Origin: Glomus cerebriforme
Taxonomy: Eukaryota; Glomeromycota; Glomeromycetes; Glomerales; Glomeraceae
Reading direction: 5' to 3'
Assembly (NCBI GenBank): GCA_003550305.1
Contig: QKYT01000254.1
Location: 19,693-29,979, forward strand
DNA: 10,287 bases
The notes beneath the pieces were generated by a model. It saw only the letters and a list, made by a program, of their open reading frames with translations. It had not been told where the DNA came from and made no database searches. Made by a program: the position numbers and the translations under genes. Numbering within the stretch: position 1 is the first letter of the stretch; every line of letters begins with the position of its first letter. Of this stretch, positions 1 to 8,627 are shown one piece after another.

Positions 1-305
1 TGGAAGATGGGGTTGAAGGGAACTAAAGGGAGCAGTTGCCTCTACCAATGGACTCTGGCTTTTAGTTAGATTAGGGGGGAATCATGGTAAAGTAGGGTAG
101 TCTTAGGGTAGTTAATTTGATTTGTTCTGTTAATTGTTCTAATTAGGATTATTCTGTTANCTNGATACGACTGTTCTTATATTTCATGTTTCTTTTTATT
201 TTATTTTTATATTCTTGTTATTTAGTGTTCGTAGTTCAATGTATAAATATATATAAATATGTAATATGAATAACTTTGCTTAATAAAATCCCTGAAGCTA
301 TTCAT
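1..305 (+). mobile_element. 3' end (3' UTR) of an upstream LINE copy
   Basis: This stretch aligns base for base with 8236-8541, the 3' UTR of the complete LINE in this window. By eye there are about 16 substitutions, one single-base indel in a G/A run, and two N positions, so identity is roughly 94%. The similarity stops at the same point in both copies, just after the shared end CTGAAGCTATTCAT, which marks this as a true element terminus. No coding capacity is expected or seen. The body of this copy lies upstream of the window. An alternative is a pair of long direct repeats belonging to one element (pseudo-LTRs), but the LINE coding content makes two tandem copies more likely. Confidence 0.85.
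282..287 (+). promoter_or_regulatory. poly(A) signal AATAAA of the upstream LINE copy
   Basis: A canonical AATAAA hexamer ends 18 bases before the element terminus at 305, the usual distance from a polyadenylation signal to the cleavage site. The equivalent place in the downstream copy reads ATTAAA, the commonest variant signal. The element end therefore probably coincides with the RNA cleavage site. The function is inferred from motif and spacing only. Confidence 0.5.
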
Positions 306-429
306 AAAAAGGCCGATCACTAACTCATTCTGCCGATCCTCAGTCCAAAAATTCTGCTAAGCAAAAAGTGAAGTTGGTCTTAGATAATAAAGCAAAAACT
401 CAACACTTACTTGTTATTTCTGTTCAAAA
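306..429 (+). other. LINE 5' leader (putative 5' UTR)
   Basis: These 124 bases lie between the end of the upstream LINE copy and the first ATG of ORF1. They hold no credible gene. The 7-mer GCCGATC occurs twice, at 312-318 and 332-338. Autonomous LINEs usually carry an internal promoter in this region, but I recognise no promoter motif. The run AAAAA at 306-310 could be a remnant of the upstream copy's poly(A) or the first bases of this copy. Confidence 0.5.
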
Positions 430-2594
430 ATGTTACCCAAGACTCGCCTGTCCATTCAACGTGGTCGTGGTCGTGATTCTACGCCAAAAAACATCAGTTC
501 TCGCCGTCCAGTTGATGATGTTTCTAGCTCAGATGAGCAAATTGCTAAAGATACTTATGGTCCTACTAAACGCACTAAAACTAACGACTTGAAACCCATG
601 AACGATATCGAGAAGGTTTCTGCTGCTGAACACTCGTCTTCTTCTGACGTTCCCGTTCAGACTTCCTCCTCCTCTTCTTCTGTTGCTGCTACTGAAGTTT
701 CTCCAACTTCTGCCTCTACCACGCCTGTTACAACTCCTATTGTGAATAAAGGAAAGGGTCGCGCTGAAGGTCCAGAGACTGTAGATGACTCTATCCATAC
801 TTCACCTAATTCTTCTTCCAACTCTTCTTCAGCTTTACTTCCTCCACCTGAAGACGATACGGACCCTCCTCTCACCATTCCTGTCACTTCCGAAATTTTT
901 GCCGCAGCTGCTGCGCCTACTGAAGCACTGCTCAAACAATTTCCCCAAAAATCCATGTTAAAGAACGAGGTTGATTCCTTTTTCGGTTCAGATCCTTTGT
1001 ATAAAGGATCTTCCATTGTTGGCGCCAAAGATGATCTACATATCATCATCCGTTTTTACTCGGAGGATTCATTAAAAAATTCGATTGGTTCCCCTATTGC
1101 TGATCTCCACGATGTCATCTTCCATTTATATGATCACAATGCAGATCGTGCTACTGAAGCAGATCGCACACTTCTCTTATCCGATATTCCATTGGATATC
1201 AAACCCTCACACCTTAAATCCTGCCTTGCCCATTTTGGTTTAGTCAAGAAACTTACCCTTCGTACTCCCCCAACGCTATATGGCAAAAAGCCACTGTTAT
1301 CTTTGATAACAAAGAAACGGTCGACTCCTTTTACGATATATGGGCCATCACGTGTATGGGCCACTGTTTTGTGTCAACCTTGGTCTCTCCCCGCCGATGC
1401 CAATCGGTTACGTCACTCTTTCACCATTATCCTTGCTGGTCTTTCCACGTCTTTTGACGTCAAAGCAGGTGATTTGCATTCAATTTGGACCAAAACCAAA
1501 GCTCGCTCCATCAATATTCCTCGCTCTCGGTTTTCTTATAGACCTAAACCATATGCTCATGTGACGTTTCCGTCACAAGAAACCATGGATGCGGCTATGG
1601 AACTGTCTTTTCAATTTAATGATCGTTCTCTTACGTGGTATCACTCATCAGACGCTAAAGATTTATGTCTTCGCTGTGGTTTTAAGTACTCAAGCGAAGG
1701 CTCTAATTGCGCTAAATCTTCTCGTAACAGACGTTCTACTGATAAAAATGTTCAACGTTTATACAATAAGTACAAACCTGCCCAACACAGGAATGATTCT
1801 CAGAAATCACGTGCTTCTTCCCGTTCCCGTTCTCACCCTAGGTCCAGATCAAAAGTCCGAATTTCTGCTCCTAATTCCTCCCAGTCTTATGCCTCAGCGG
1901 TTAAACAACTGGCTTCTGGCTCCTCCTCCTCATCTTCTTCTTCTCCACGGAAAATTTCTCACTTTCAACGAAACAATCGAGATCAACCCTACCAGGATCC
2001 TACTTTTCAATCTCGACAAGATGATTACTCTGAACTTCCTTCTGCTGAAGCGTTTATGAGGTTACGTGAAAGGATCTCTGAAGTTGAATCTCGTATCAAT
2101 ACTTTAGTCACTTACATTGAAAATTTTGAACTCCGCCTTTTTCGCCTTGAGAAGGCTGCAGGTTTCTTTGACAAACCTATACGTCGTGCTCTCTCTCAAG
2201 CTGAGAAGGCGCAGCTACCGCTGACTATAACAATGAATGGGACATTACTCAACTCCATTCTAGTGAATTCCACACTGATGCTCCTCATCTTGACAAAGAT
2301 ATCACTATGTCCTCTGTTTCTAACAACGCTGCTTCTCAGTCTTCTTCCTCCATCATAGACCCTGCTATTCCCACTTCTTCTTCTGACACCCCTCACGCTA
2401 CTCCAGTTTCTACTTTAATTAATATTTCAGATGCTGAACTATTGGCTAACCCTTCCGCTTCTCTTGCGTCTACTATTCACCAAATGCTAAATCCTATTGT
2501 CAATTCTCTTAAAAGCATCAAGGCTCAGCAAGATGTTATTGAAAAACAACAAAGATCTCTCCCATCTTCCGCTCCTTCACAGGACTCTCAATAA
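430..2594 (+). pseudogene. LINE ORF1: RNA-binding (RRM-like, Cys cluster, coiled coil) protein, frameshifted
   Basis: ORF1 proteins of LINEs bind the element RNA and act as chaperones in the RNP. From the ATG at 430 the frame stays open to 2358, but the real product probably ends at the TAA 2592-2594, about 721 residues once shifts are allowed for. In order: a basic RG-containing N-terminus; a Ser/Thr/Pro-rich low-complexity region (about residues 50-150); an RRM-like region (about residues 245-325); a Cys cluster at residues 413, 416 and 427 (CLRCG then C, no His at the usual place); an SR-rich basic stretch (about 455-480); and a coiled coil (about 538-580, motif LRERISEVESRINTL). Conserved-looking sequence moves to another frame at about 1267-1271, returns at about 1366-1374, and moves again at about 2205-2212. 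After that the C-terminus reads ATADYNNEWDITQLHSSEF and runs to the stop. The start is the first ATG after the upstream copy that opens this frame. The family assignment is inferred from architecture. Confidence 0.75.
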
Positions 2595-2626
2595 TTTTTC
2601 GCTTCCTTTATCTATTTTATTTCATC

Positions 2627-4150
2627 ATGATTAATACAACCAATATTGATGATAATTCCTCTCTGAATGTTCAGAGATCGCATTTACGCAATTTAGCTTT
2701 GGAAAAATATTTTAAGGACAATGACAATAAACTTTCACTTACACCTTCCCTCCGTTCTCATCTTTTTACTATCGCTACTCATAATGTTAANGGCTTCAAC
2801 TCACCCCNTAAACAAACTCTTTTTATGGAAGCTGTTATGTTTAAACAATTAGATTTTATTGGNTTATCGGACACACGGTTGTCTGACTCATCCTCTAAAT
2901 ACCTTTTCAAAAATCACTCAGTTTTTTCTTCCTGGTGGGCTAATTCTTCTTCTCCTTCGGTNGCTGGCGGCGTCGCCTTACTCATCAGGAAATCTTACTC
3001 CAAATTTGTTCAACGTGTTCATCGGTTCGAAGGGCACGTTATCTTCGTTGACTTATATCTCCCTGGCCGCCATAAACTACGCATTCTTCAGGCGTATGTT
3101 CCTTCGTACTCTTCGCATAATTTACATGAGCGACGATTAGTTCATCAAGAAATTCTCCGTATTGTTCAGGATTCAATTGCCACTTCCTTTAAGTTAATTT
3201 TAATTGGTGATTTTAACGCCAATATGACACACTTCAACGAATGTCTATTTGAAGGCCGTTCTATTCCTCCTTTTTTTGACCTTGTTCGAGAATTATCCCA
3301 AACTTATTTTGAATGTTATCCATTGTATGATGGCTTTGAATTACCTACTTATATTCAACACAACCCTGATACTTTGTCTGTCAATGCTTCTAGCCGTGTA
3401 GATCTCATCTGGCTTCCCAAAGACTTAGACAATAGTTTATATCACCAGGATGTTTGGAATTCCAGTGATGGTTTTCACTCTTCTGATCACAAAATGCTTA
3501 TAGTGTACCTTCACCGTTTTCCTCTTTTTGTGGACATTAAACCTGCAAAACTTAAACAACAAACTCAGGCGAGGAAATGTTATGAATTTTCTTCTCTATC
3601 TCCTTCACAGTGGTCCTCATTTTCCTCATCATGTGACTCTTATCTTGCTAAAAGAGCTTCTCAACTGACCAATTATCACGCTAATTTAAATAATATGTGG
3701 CATGATCTCCGCATCTCAGTTCGCGTCGCTGCTGATGATTGCATTCCTTTTCGTTTCATTTCCCCTACTTCTACTTCACACATTGTGTCTCACAATGTTT
3801 CTAAATATAAAGATCTTAAAATTATTTCTCACATCCTTATTCAGTTTTCTAAACGACAACGCACTTTACACCCTAATTATCTTTCACATAATTGGTCTGA
3901 TTTAACCACTCCCCTTACTACCATTGCGATTAGGCATGGTATGCCCGATTTTGCTTTTCCACTTTTTTACTCAATTTCTTCTGTTCAAGAAAGACGACGG
4001 GCTATTAAATCCCTTCAAAAATTCATCCACAAACTTATCGATCTCGCTGATATGCAATATACAGTAAGCATGATCGCATTGCCAAATACTCACTGGATCG
4101 TTGTGACAATTACCTTTATAATAAAGGTTCTTTTATCGATTCTTTTTTGA
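2627..4150 (+). pseudogene. ORF2 segment 1: APE-type (exonuclease-endonuclease-phosphatase) endonuclease domain
   Basis: This open segment of 507 codons carries the endonuclease. Visible motifs are THNVxGFN near 2780, SDTRL with Asp at 2870 where APE-like enzymes usually have the catalytic Glu, GGVALLIR near 2965, LIGDFNAN with Asp at 3209, SRVDLIWL near 3393, and the terminal SSDHKM with Asp at 3485 and His at 3488. Three codons in the domain are ambiguous because of N bases. Downstream of the domain is a linker of about 190 residues that I do not recognise. The last 30 or so codons (after about 4050) are out of frame: the better continuation starts at 4054 in the next frame as AIYSKHDRIAKYSLDRCDN, so a one-base loss near 4045-4056 is inferred. 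Confidence 0.8.
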
Positions 4151-5003
4151 ATCGCTCCCGTCGCTCTATTGTCCTAGACCGTGTTTTGGTTTCTTCTAAC
4201 GGACTCCAATTACTTACATCCCTTTCTGATATCAAACAAGCGGCTATAGATCATTTTCAAAATTATGTTCCACCTGCTAATCCCTTATCATTTAATCTTT
4301 TCCTTTCGTCTCCCAGATAGTCTCATTGCTATTCGCCGTTAGCATCAGTTAATCCGGACATTTATCAACATGTCATGGCTCCTCCATCTTTGGATGAATG
4401 GAATTTGATTCTTACCTCAATGCCTAATGGCAAAGCTTCAGGTCCCTCACTTATCAGTTATGAAATGTTAAAACATCTCGGTCCATCTTCCTCAAAATTG
4501 TTATTTGATTTGGTTTGTCTTTACCTTCGACAAGGTGACATTCCAGATGATTGGCGTGAGGCTACTGTATATCCTATCCCCAAGCCTTATGATTGGGAAT
4601 CCAAACTTAAAAATACCCGTCCTATTACTTTGTTAGAAACTGCCCGCAAATGTGTTGTCAAATTAGTTTGTAACCGCCTTTCTGCAATTCTCCACAAACA
4701 TAATGTTCTTACAGGAGACAATTATGCTGGTCTCCCTGGTAGCTCGTGCAAATCTCCTATTTTTGCACTTGATTCAATTATTCAAGATGCTAAACTCAAA
4801 GGAAAAGAACTCTGGATCCTCTCCCAAGATATTTCCAAGGCGTTCGATTCTATCAGTCTTAAGATGTTAGATGCGGCGATACGTCGCTTAAAGCTTCCTT
4901 TTCTTTGTCGCAAATTTATTATTAATTTGTTTACTCGTCGTAGTAATCGCATTATTACTCCCTTTGGTCATTCTGATTCTTATGATGTCAAAATCAGAGT
5001 GAT
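4054..5003 (+). pseudogene. ORF2 segment 2: linker and N-terminal half of the reverse transcriptase (motif A)
   Basis: In this frame the linker runs from 4054 into a TAG at 4318-4320, then continues without a frame change through SHCYSPLASVNPDIYQHVMA. A point nonsense change, perhaps from a Trp codon, is therefore likely. The open part from 4375 shows typical LINE RT features: a MPNGKASGPSLISYEMLK region near 4419, IPDDWREATVYPIPKP near 4540, RPITLLETARKCVVKLV near 4618, and motif A, DISKAFDSI, with the catalytic Asp at 4828-4830 and a second Asp at 4846-4848. The frame is lost near 4998-5001, within the lead-in to motif B. The ATG at 4375 is an internal Met, not a real start. Confidence 0.8.
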
Positions 5004-6371
5004 TAAGGGGAAGTTATTTCTCCCTTGTTATGGATTATATATTTTGACCCTCTTCTTACTGAGCTTATTGATTCAGCTTTTGCTCCTTATAAACTATCAA
5101 GTTCGGTTCTTTCTAATTTGTCTCCACATTCAACTATTGATAGAGTTTTATCCTTCAGCAATTTTACTTTTATGGATGACTCTACGCTTATTTCCCACTC
5201 AAAAGAAGATCTATCTGATCTTCTTTCTGTTACTGAAGAATTTTATTCATTCAATAACATTTCCGCCAATCACTCTAAATATATATTAACATGTAATAAT
5301 CCGGATGTAGTGTCAGATGGTTTTGTTTCTTTTAATCTTAGTCGCTCAGCATTGAACTCCACCCAATCTATCACCATTGACGTGCTTCCGCCTTCCTCCT
5401 CCTTCCACTTTCTAGGCGTCTGGTTTAATTTGGCTTGTTCTTCCAAATTCGTCGCCCAACAAATCAAACAAGAGTATTCCTCTTCCAGCTCTATTCTACG
5501 TGCCAAACTTTTAACTGATAAACAGTTGATTTATTTACACAATTTGGTTATTCTCCCTTGGGTGGAATATCATTCTCAGATGACAGTTCTTTCACGCGTT
5601 CAATGTGATTCTTTAGCTAGTCCTTTTAGAACTGTCCTAAAAAACACTTTTCGGCTTACTTCTTCCATCCCTAATGTTGCACTTTTTATGCATCAATTTT
5701 ATGGTTTAAAGGATTTATTTAGTCATTTACAACAATATGCCATTTCTAATTTGTTTTCTTTTATGAATTCTTTTTCTTTTCTTTTCGATATTGTTCAAAT
5801 TCGTTTAGATAATATTCAGTCGTCCTTTTGGTTACCTTATTCTCCCCTGCAGTTTAAACACTGGTCATTTTGGTCAAAGAAACTTTGTTTTAAGACGAGT
5901 TTTATCGCAAAAGTTTTAACTTTAGCTTCTTCTTTAAATATTACTTTTTCTGTCGATTCTAATTCTTCTCCTTATGCCAGACAGGTTTTAGGTGGCTCAG
6001 TTCTTTTGGTTAACCTTTTCCCTGCTCTATATCCTTCGCTTTCTCATACTCTACATTCCAAAGGGGTTCTTTTCCTTTCGCAGTTAGTTTCTGGTGACGG
6101 CCTCTATTATAAAAGATGGACGGACCTAAAATCTACTCTTACTTTTAAAAAAGGTGGCAAAGTTCCTGCTTGGTATTCATTACTGGAGCGTTCTCTTTGT
6201 CCCTCTCTCCCATCGCATGCTCTTGCTCCGCAATATATTCTGTCTCCCGACTCGGTGCCTGATGAACGTTTCATTCCTCTTCAAGAAGACAAAGCCAATA
6301 AGCGTTTATTTGTTGCTTCTTGGATGGCTTCTTTCTCTTCAGCTATTTATGGACGAATTTATAAATTTTGA
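5004..6371 (+). pseudogene. ORF2 segment 3: reverse transcriptase motifs B and C (FMDD), thumb and connection
   Basis: The frame begins with a TAA at 5004-5006 in the position where this motif usually has Gln (QGE), followed at once by GEVISPLLWIIYFDPLL, the RT motif B region. Motif C is FTFMDDSTLI, with the FMDD box at 5169-5180 and both catalytic Asp codons intact at 5175 and 5178. FLGVWF near 5410 resembles the post-catalytic motif of LINE RTs. The rest, to about 6365, is a thumb/connection region of about 320 residues, rich in Ser, Leu and Phe, with no motif I can name. It ends at a TGA (6369-6371). Because the same frame resumes directly as SASSTIELEHWLPVY, this is read as a nonsense mutation. 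The Met at 5025 is internal. Confidence 0.8.
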
Positions 6372-7880
6372 TCCGCTTCATCCACCATTGAATTGGAACA
6401 TTGGTTGCCCGTTTATTCGGCTTCCTCTTCTCTTACACCTTCCACCGCTCCTTATGAATTGCATAGGTACACCGGTTGTAATTTATTTATACTAACTAAC
6501 GATTATTGTATTCCTTCAGAGCGAAATCGTCCTAGTATCCCTAAACCTTCCGGTTTGGTTTCTGTTGACCTTTTTATGACTATTGAGCTTCCGAGCAACA
6601 AAAAGCAGCCTACTATGGCTCATCTCTTTATTCCTCTTACGCTTTCATCACGTGTAGTGGAATCTATTCTTCAACGTTATCATTCTCGCTTGATTATTGC
6701 TCCTGATTTTTCCCGAGCTATCCTCCCTTTTTTGGATAATTCCAGGTCAAATTTTGTCACTTCTGACTCGTCAGAACTAGTCCTTTTTCGCCAGCAATCT
6801 TCTATGTATTTTTACTCTGATGGATCTTTAGTTTCTTTGGGTTCTTCAGATTGTAAACTTGGGTTTGGCTGGCTTCAACTCTCTTCTGATCCCTCAATTT
6901 CAGCTTTCCCTTTGGCTCATTTATCCAGTTCTGTGTCTTTATGGCCATCGTCATCACGTGCAGAACTTTCAGCTATTGTTTCTATACTTGGCCATTCGCC
7001 TTGCAATATTTCGCTTCATATATACACAGATTCTTCTTCCGTCATGTCAACATTTTCCACTTTAAAATTCGACCGTGATCTTTTTATTAGACGTCTTTTT
7101 CATTTAAAAAATTTCGTCTTATGGTCAGCTGTTGATTCTTTAATTCTTTCTAAACACCTTAATGTTTCTCTTCACAAAGTCAAAGGTCATTCAGGTGATC
7201 CTTTTAATGACCGCTCTGATGCTCTTGCCAAGGAAGGTTTACAACTCGAGTCAGAAGATTTTGTCCCTTCCTCGATTTCTCGGCTCCCTGTGACTATGAA
7301 ATACAATGATCTCCTTGTTGAAGTTAATCCTCGAAAATTTTCTGACATAATTTCGCAATGTCATTTCACTGAAAAATTTTTCTCTTTACAACGTTTTGAT
7401 TCACTCTCACCACACTTTAAAGACGTTGATTGGTCCTTTTCTTGGATTTGTATTAAATACTCGCCTCCCTTACCTAACCGTTTGGATGGTAGTAAGCATT
7501 CCGCTTTTACGGACTCTAATTTTTTCTCCTTTAGAATGAAGCTTCTATTTGATGAACTTCCCATGCTTCAGAATTTGTGTCTCCGACGTCCGGATTTATA
7601 TGGTTCTGACCTTACCTGCCCATTATGTTCAGTTCCGGGTTGTCCTCCTCCTTCTCCAGCAATTGATGATATCTCTCATATTTGGCTGTGTCCTTCCCAC
7701 ATCGCTCAATCGAGGTCAATCTTGGAATCATGTTTGTCCTCTCTTTCTGCACAATTGCGCTCCGCTAAGGCTTCTTCTTCAGTTTTATCCCAACTTAGTG
7801 CTCTTTCTTGTTGGAATTTACCATCATTAGAAGGAGGACTCCTACTCCGGGAGTTTTATTCCCCATTTATTAGTCGAGTT
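6372..7880 (+). pseudogene. ORF2 segment 4: type I RNase H domain and C-terminal Cys/His cluster
   Basis: The frame is continuous with segment 3 across the TGA. The RNase H catalytic set is complete: Asp in YFYSDGS (6819), Glu in SRAELSAI (6963), Asp in IYTDSSS (7029) and Asp in DRSDALAKEG (7218), with the His of KVKGHSGD at 7188. Activity of this domain alone is therefore not excluded by sequence. About 130 residues further on is a zinc-finger-like cluster: CPLC at 7617-7628, then His at 7677 and Cys at 7689 (SHIWLC). This resembles the C-terminal CCHC cluster of LINE ORF2 proteins, although with longer, Pro-rich spacing. The frame is lost in or near the T run 7886-7890, and the literal frame stops at 7919. 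Confidence 0.85.
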
Positions 7881-8127
7881 GGTGGTTTTTGGTACCCCTT
7901 CTTTCCGATCCGCTCATAATATTCTTTGTAGTGTCCTATATGTTTTACACTATGATCTTTATTGTCAGGTATGGCATGTTCGTACCTCCGCTTTTGCTGA
8001 TTGGGAACGGTCTAAGGGTATTACACTTCGACACAAACGTTCTAAACCTCGCTTAGTCAACACTACCGCCACTCGCGCTTCTCGTGCCAGTATTAACTTC
8101 TTTTCTTATGACTTCGCATTGGATTAA
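7879..8127 (+). pseudogene. ORF2 segment 5: C-terminal tail
   Basis: After a one-base gain near 7870-7900 the reading continues in the next frame to the TAA at 8125-8127. The tail contains QVWHVRTSAFADWERSKGI and a basic Arg/Lys-rich stretch (HKRSKPRLVNTTATRASRAS). I recognise no domain. A basic tail could help RNA or DNA binding, but that is only inference. No ATG begins this piece, so it makes sense only as the end of ORF2. Its stop is taken as the true ORF2 end because the 3' UTR follows. Confidence 0.65.
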
Positions 8128-8235
8128 ATCCTCTATCAAATTCGGTGGTTCCTAGTCCAAATGGATCTCTTTCCCTCTGGGTTTTCGCACAGTCGTAATA
8201 GCTTTGTTTAGTTTCTGGAGTAGATTCTAGACTCT

Positions 8236-8541
8236 TGGAGGATGGGGTCGAAGGAAACTAAAGGGAGCAGTTGTCTCTACTGTTGGACTCTGGCTTTTAG
8301 TTAGATTAGGGGGGAAATCATGGTAAAGTAGGATAGTCTTAGGGTAGTTAATTTGATTTGTTCTGTTAATTGTTCTAATTAGGATTATTCTGTTATCTCG
8401 ATACGACTGTTCTTTTATTTCATGTTTCTTTTTATTTTATTTTTATATTTTTGTTAGTTAGTGTTCGTAGTTCAATGTATAAATGTATATAATTATGTAA
8501 TATGAGTAACTTTACTTATTAAAATCCCTGAAGCTATTCAT
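8236..8541 (+). repeat. direct repeat of 1-305 (shared LINE 3' terminus)
   Basis: This is the second copy of the direct repeat. It differs from 1-305 by mostly transition changes, clustered in the first 60 and last 60 bases, and by one extra A after the G run near 8310. Both copies end at CTATTCAT; after that one continues AAAAAGG and the other AGTTAATT. Confidence 0.9.
8518..8523 (+). promoter_or_regulatory. variant poly(A) signal ATTAAA of the LINE
   Basis: ATTAAA stands at the same place as AATAAA in the upstream copy and ends 18 bases before the element terminus at 8541. Motif and spacing are the only support. Confidence 0.4.
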
Positions 8542-8627
8542 AGTTAATTTGGATGACGGACTGTTCCAGGTTAACAAAGTGGTGATTCCTGCCAGGTTAT
8601 AAATTANAGTGANGTACTACTCAGTTT
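8542..8627 (+). other. leader of the LTR retrotransposon, with candidate LTR end and primer-binding site
   Basis: This lies between the LINE terminus and the Gag reading frame. TTAACA at 8571-8576 resembles the ...AACA end typical of LTRs. Three bases later, 8580-8598 reads TGGTGATTCCTGCCAGGTT. It begins TGG, the complement of a tRNA 3' CCA. Its complement also fits tRNA geometry: a 7-base acceptor strand, a 5-base T-stem strand starting with C61, and A58. I cannot name the tRNA. Only about 35 bases of the presumed LTR remain before the LINE. Several N bases follow at 8607-8640. This is tentative. Confidence 0.3.

Larger units (their letters stand above)
2627..8127 (+). pseudogene. LINE ORF2 polyprotein: APE endonuclease, reverse transcriptase, RNase H (disrupted)
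   Basis: ORF2 encodes the machinery for target-primed reverse transcription: the endonuclease nicks the target DNA, the polymerase copies the element RNA from the nick, and RNase H removes the RNA strand. The ATG at 2627 lies 32 bases after the ORF1 stop. Domains are APE (about 2760-3510), RT (about 4380-5300), RNase H (about 6790-7250) and a Cys/His cluster (7617-7691). Reading through needs three frame changes: near 4045-4056, near 4998-5001 and near 7870-7900. There are in-frame stops TAG 4318-4320, TAA 5004-5006 and TGA 6369-6371. Span plus the net shift gives about 1,833 codons, long for a LINE ORF2. All three stop codons occur, so a variant genetic code does not explain them. This copy cannot make the full protein as sequenced. 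Confidence 0.85.
306..8541 (+). mobile_element. near full-length two-ORF LINE (APE-type non-LTR retrotransposon), degenerate
   Basis: The element contains a short leader, ORF1, a 32-base spacer, ORF2 and a 3' UTR. The 3' end is fixed by the repeat shared with 1-305. The 5' end is inferred to be at or soon after 306, because that is where the upstream copy stops. ORF2 carries APE endonuclease, reverse transcriptase and type I RNase H motifs in that order, as in the I/Tad/R1-like group; I did not assign a clade. There are no terminal LTRs and no long poly(A) tail. No clear target-site duplication is visible: the bases before 306 belong to the other LINE, and 8542 onward starts AGTTAATTTGG. The coding strand is rich in T and C, giving many Ser, Leu and Phe codons. 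Several frameshifts and stops make this copy non-autonomous as sequenced. Confidence 0.85.
8128..8541 (+). other. LINE 3' UTR
   Basis: These 414 bases lie between the ORF2 stop and the element terminus. No ORF of note is present. The last 306 bases are shared with the upstream copy at 1-305, and the sequence becomes strongly AT-rich towards the end. The 3' UTR of LINEs is where the RT recognises its template, and the good conservation between the two copies fits that role, though two copies cannot prove selection. The 5' part, 8128-8235, has no counterpart in the window because the upstream copy is cut by the window edge. Confidence 0.75.

Noticed and set aside
240..265. ATATAT-type run as a microsatellite or promoter TATA box
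   Set aside because: It is part of the conserved AT-rich LINE 3' UTR and is present with substitutions in both copies; no downstream start site is implied.
368..592. Short ORF overlapping the start of ORF1
   Set aside because: It is out of frame with ORF1, overlaps its coding sequence and shows no recognisable motif; a chance frame.
529..1364. Minus-strand ORFs opposite ORF1
   Set aside because: They mirror the Ser-rich T/C-rich coding strand as Glu/Arg/Gly-rich low-complexity frames and have no motif.
4318..6371. Alternative genetic code or stop readthrough
   Set aside because: TAG, TAA and TGA each interrupt once, alongside several one-base shifts, and all apparent gene ends also use TAA; general decay fits better.
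1..8541. The ~305-base direct repeats as LTRs of one element
   Set aside because: The enclosed coding region has an APE endonuclease and LINE-type RT-RNase H with no protease or integrase, the repeats end just after a poly(A) signal, and they differ by about 6%. Two tandem LINE 3' ends explain them better.
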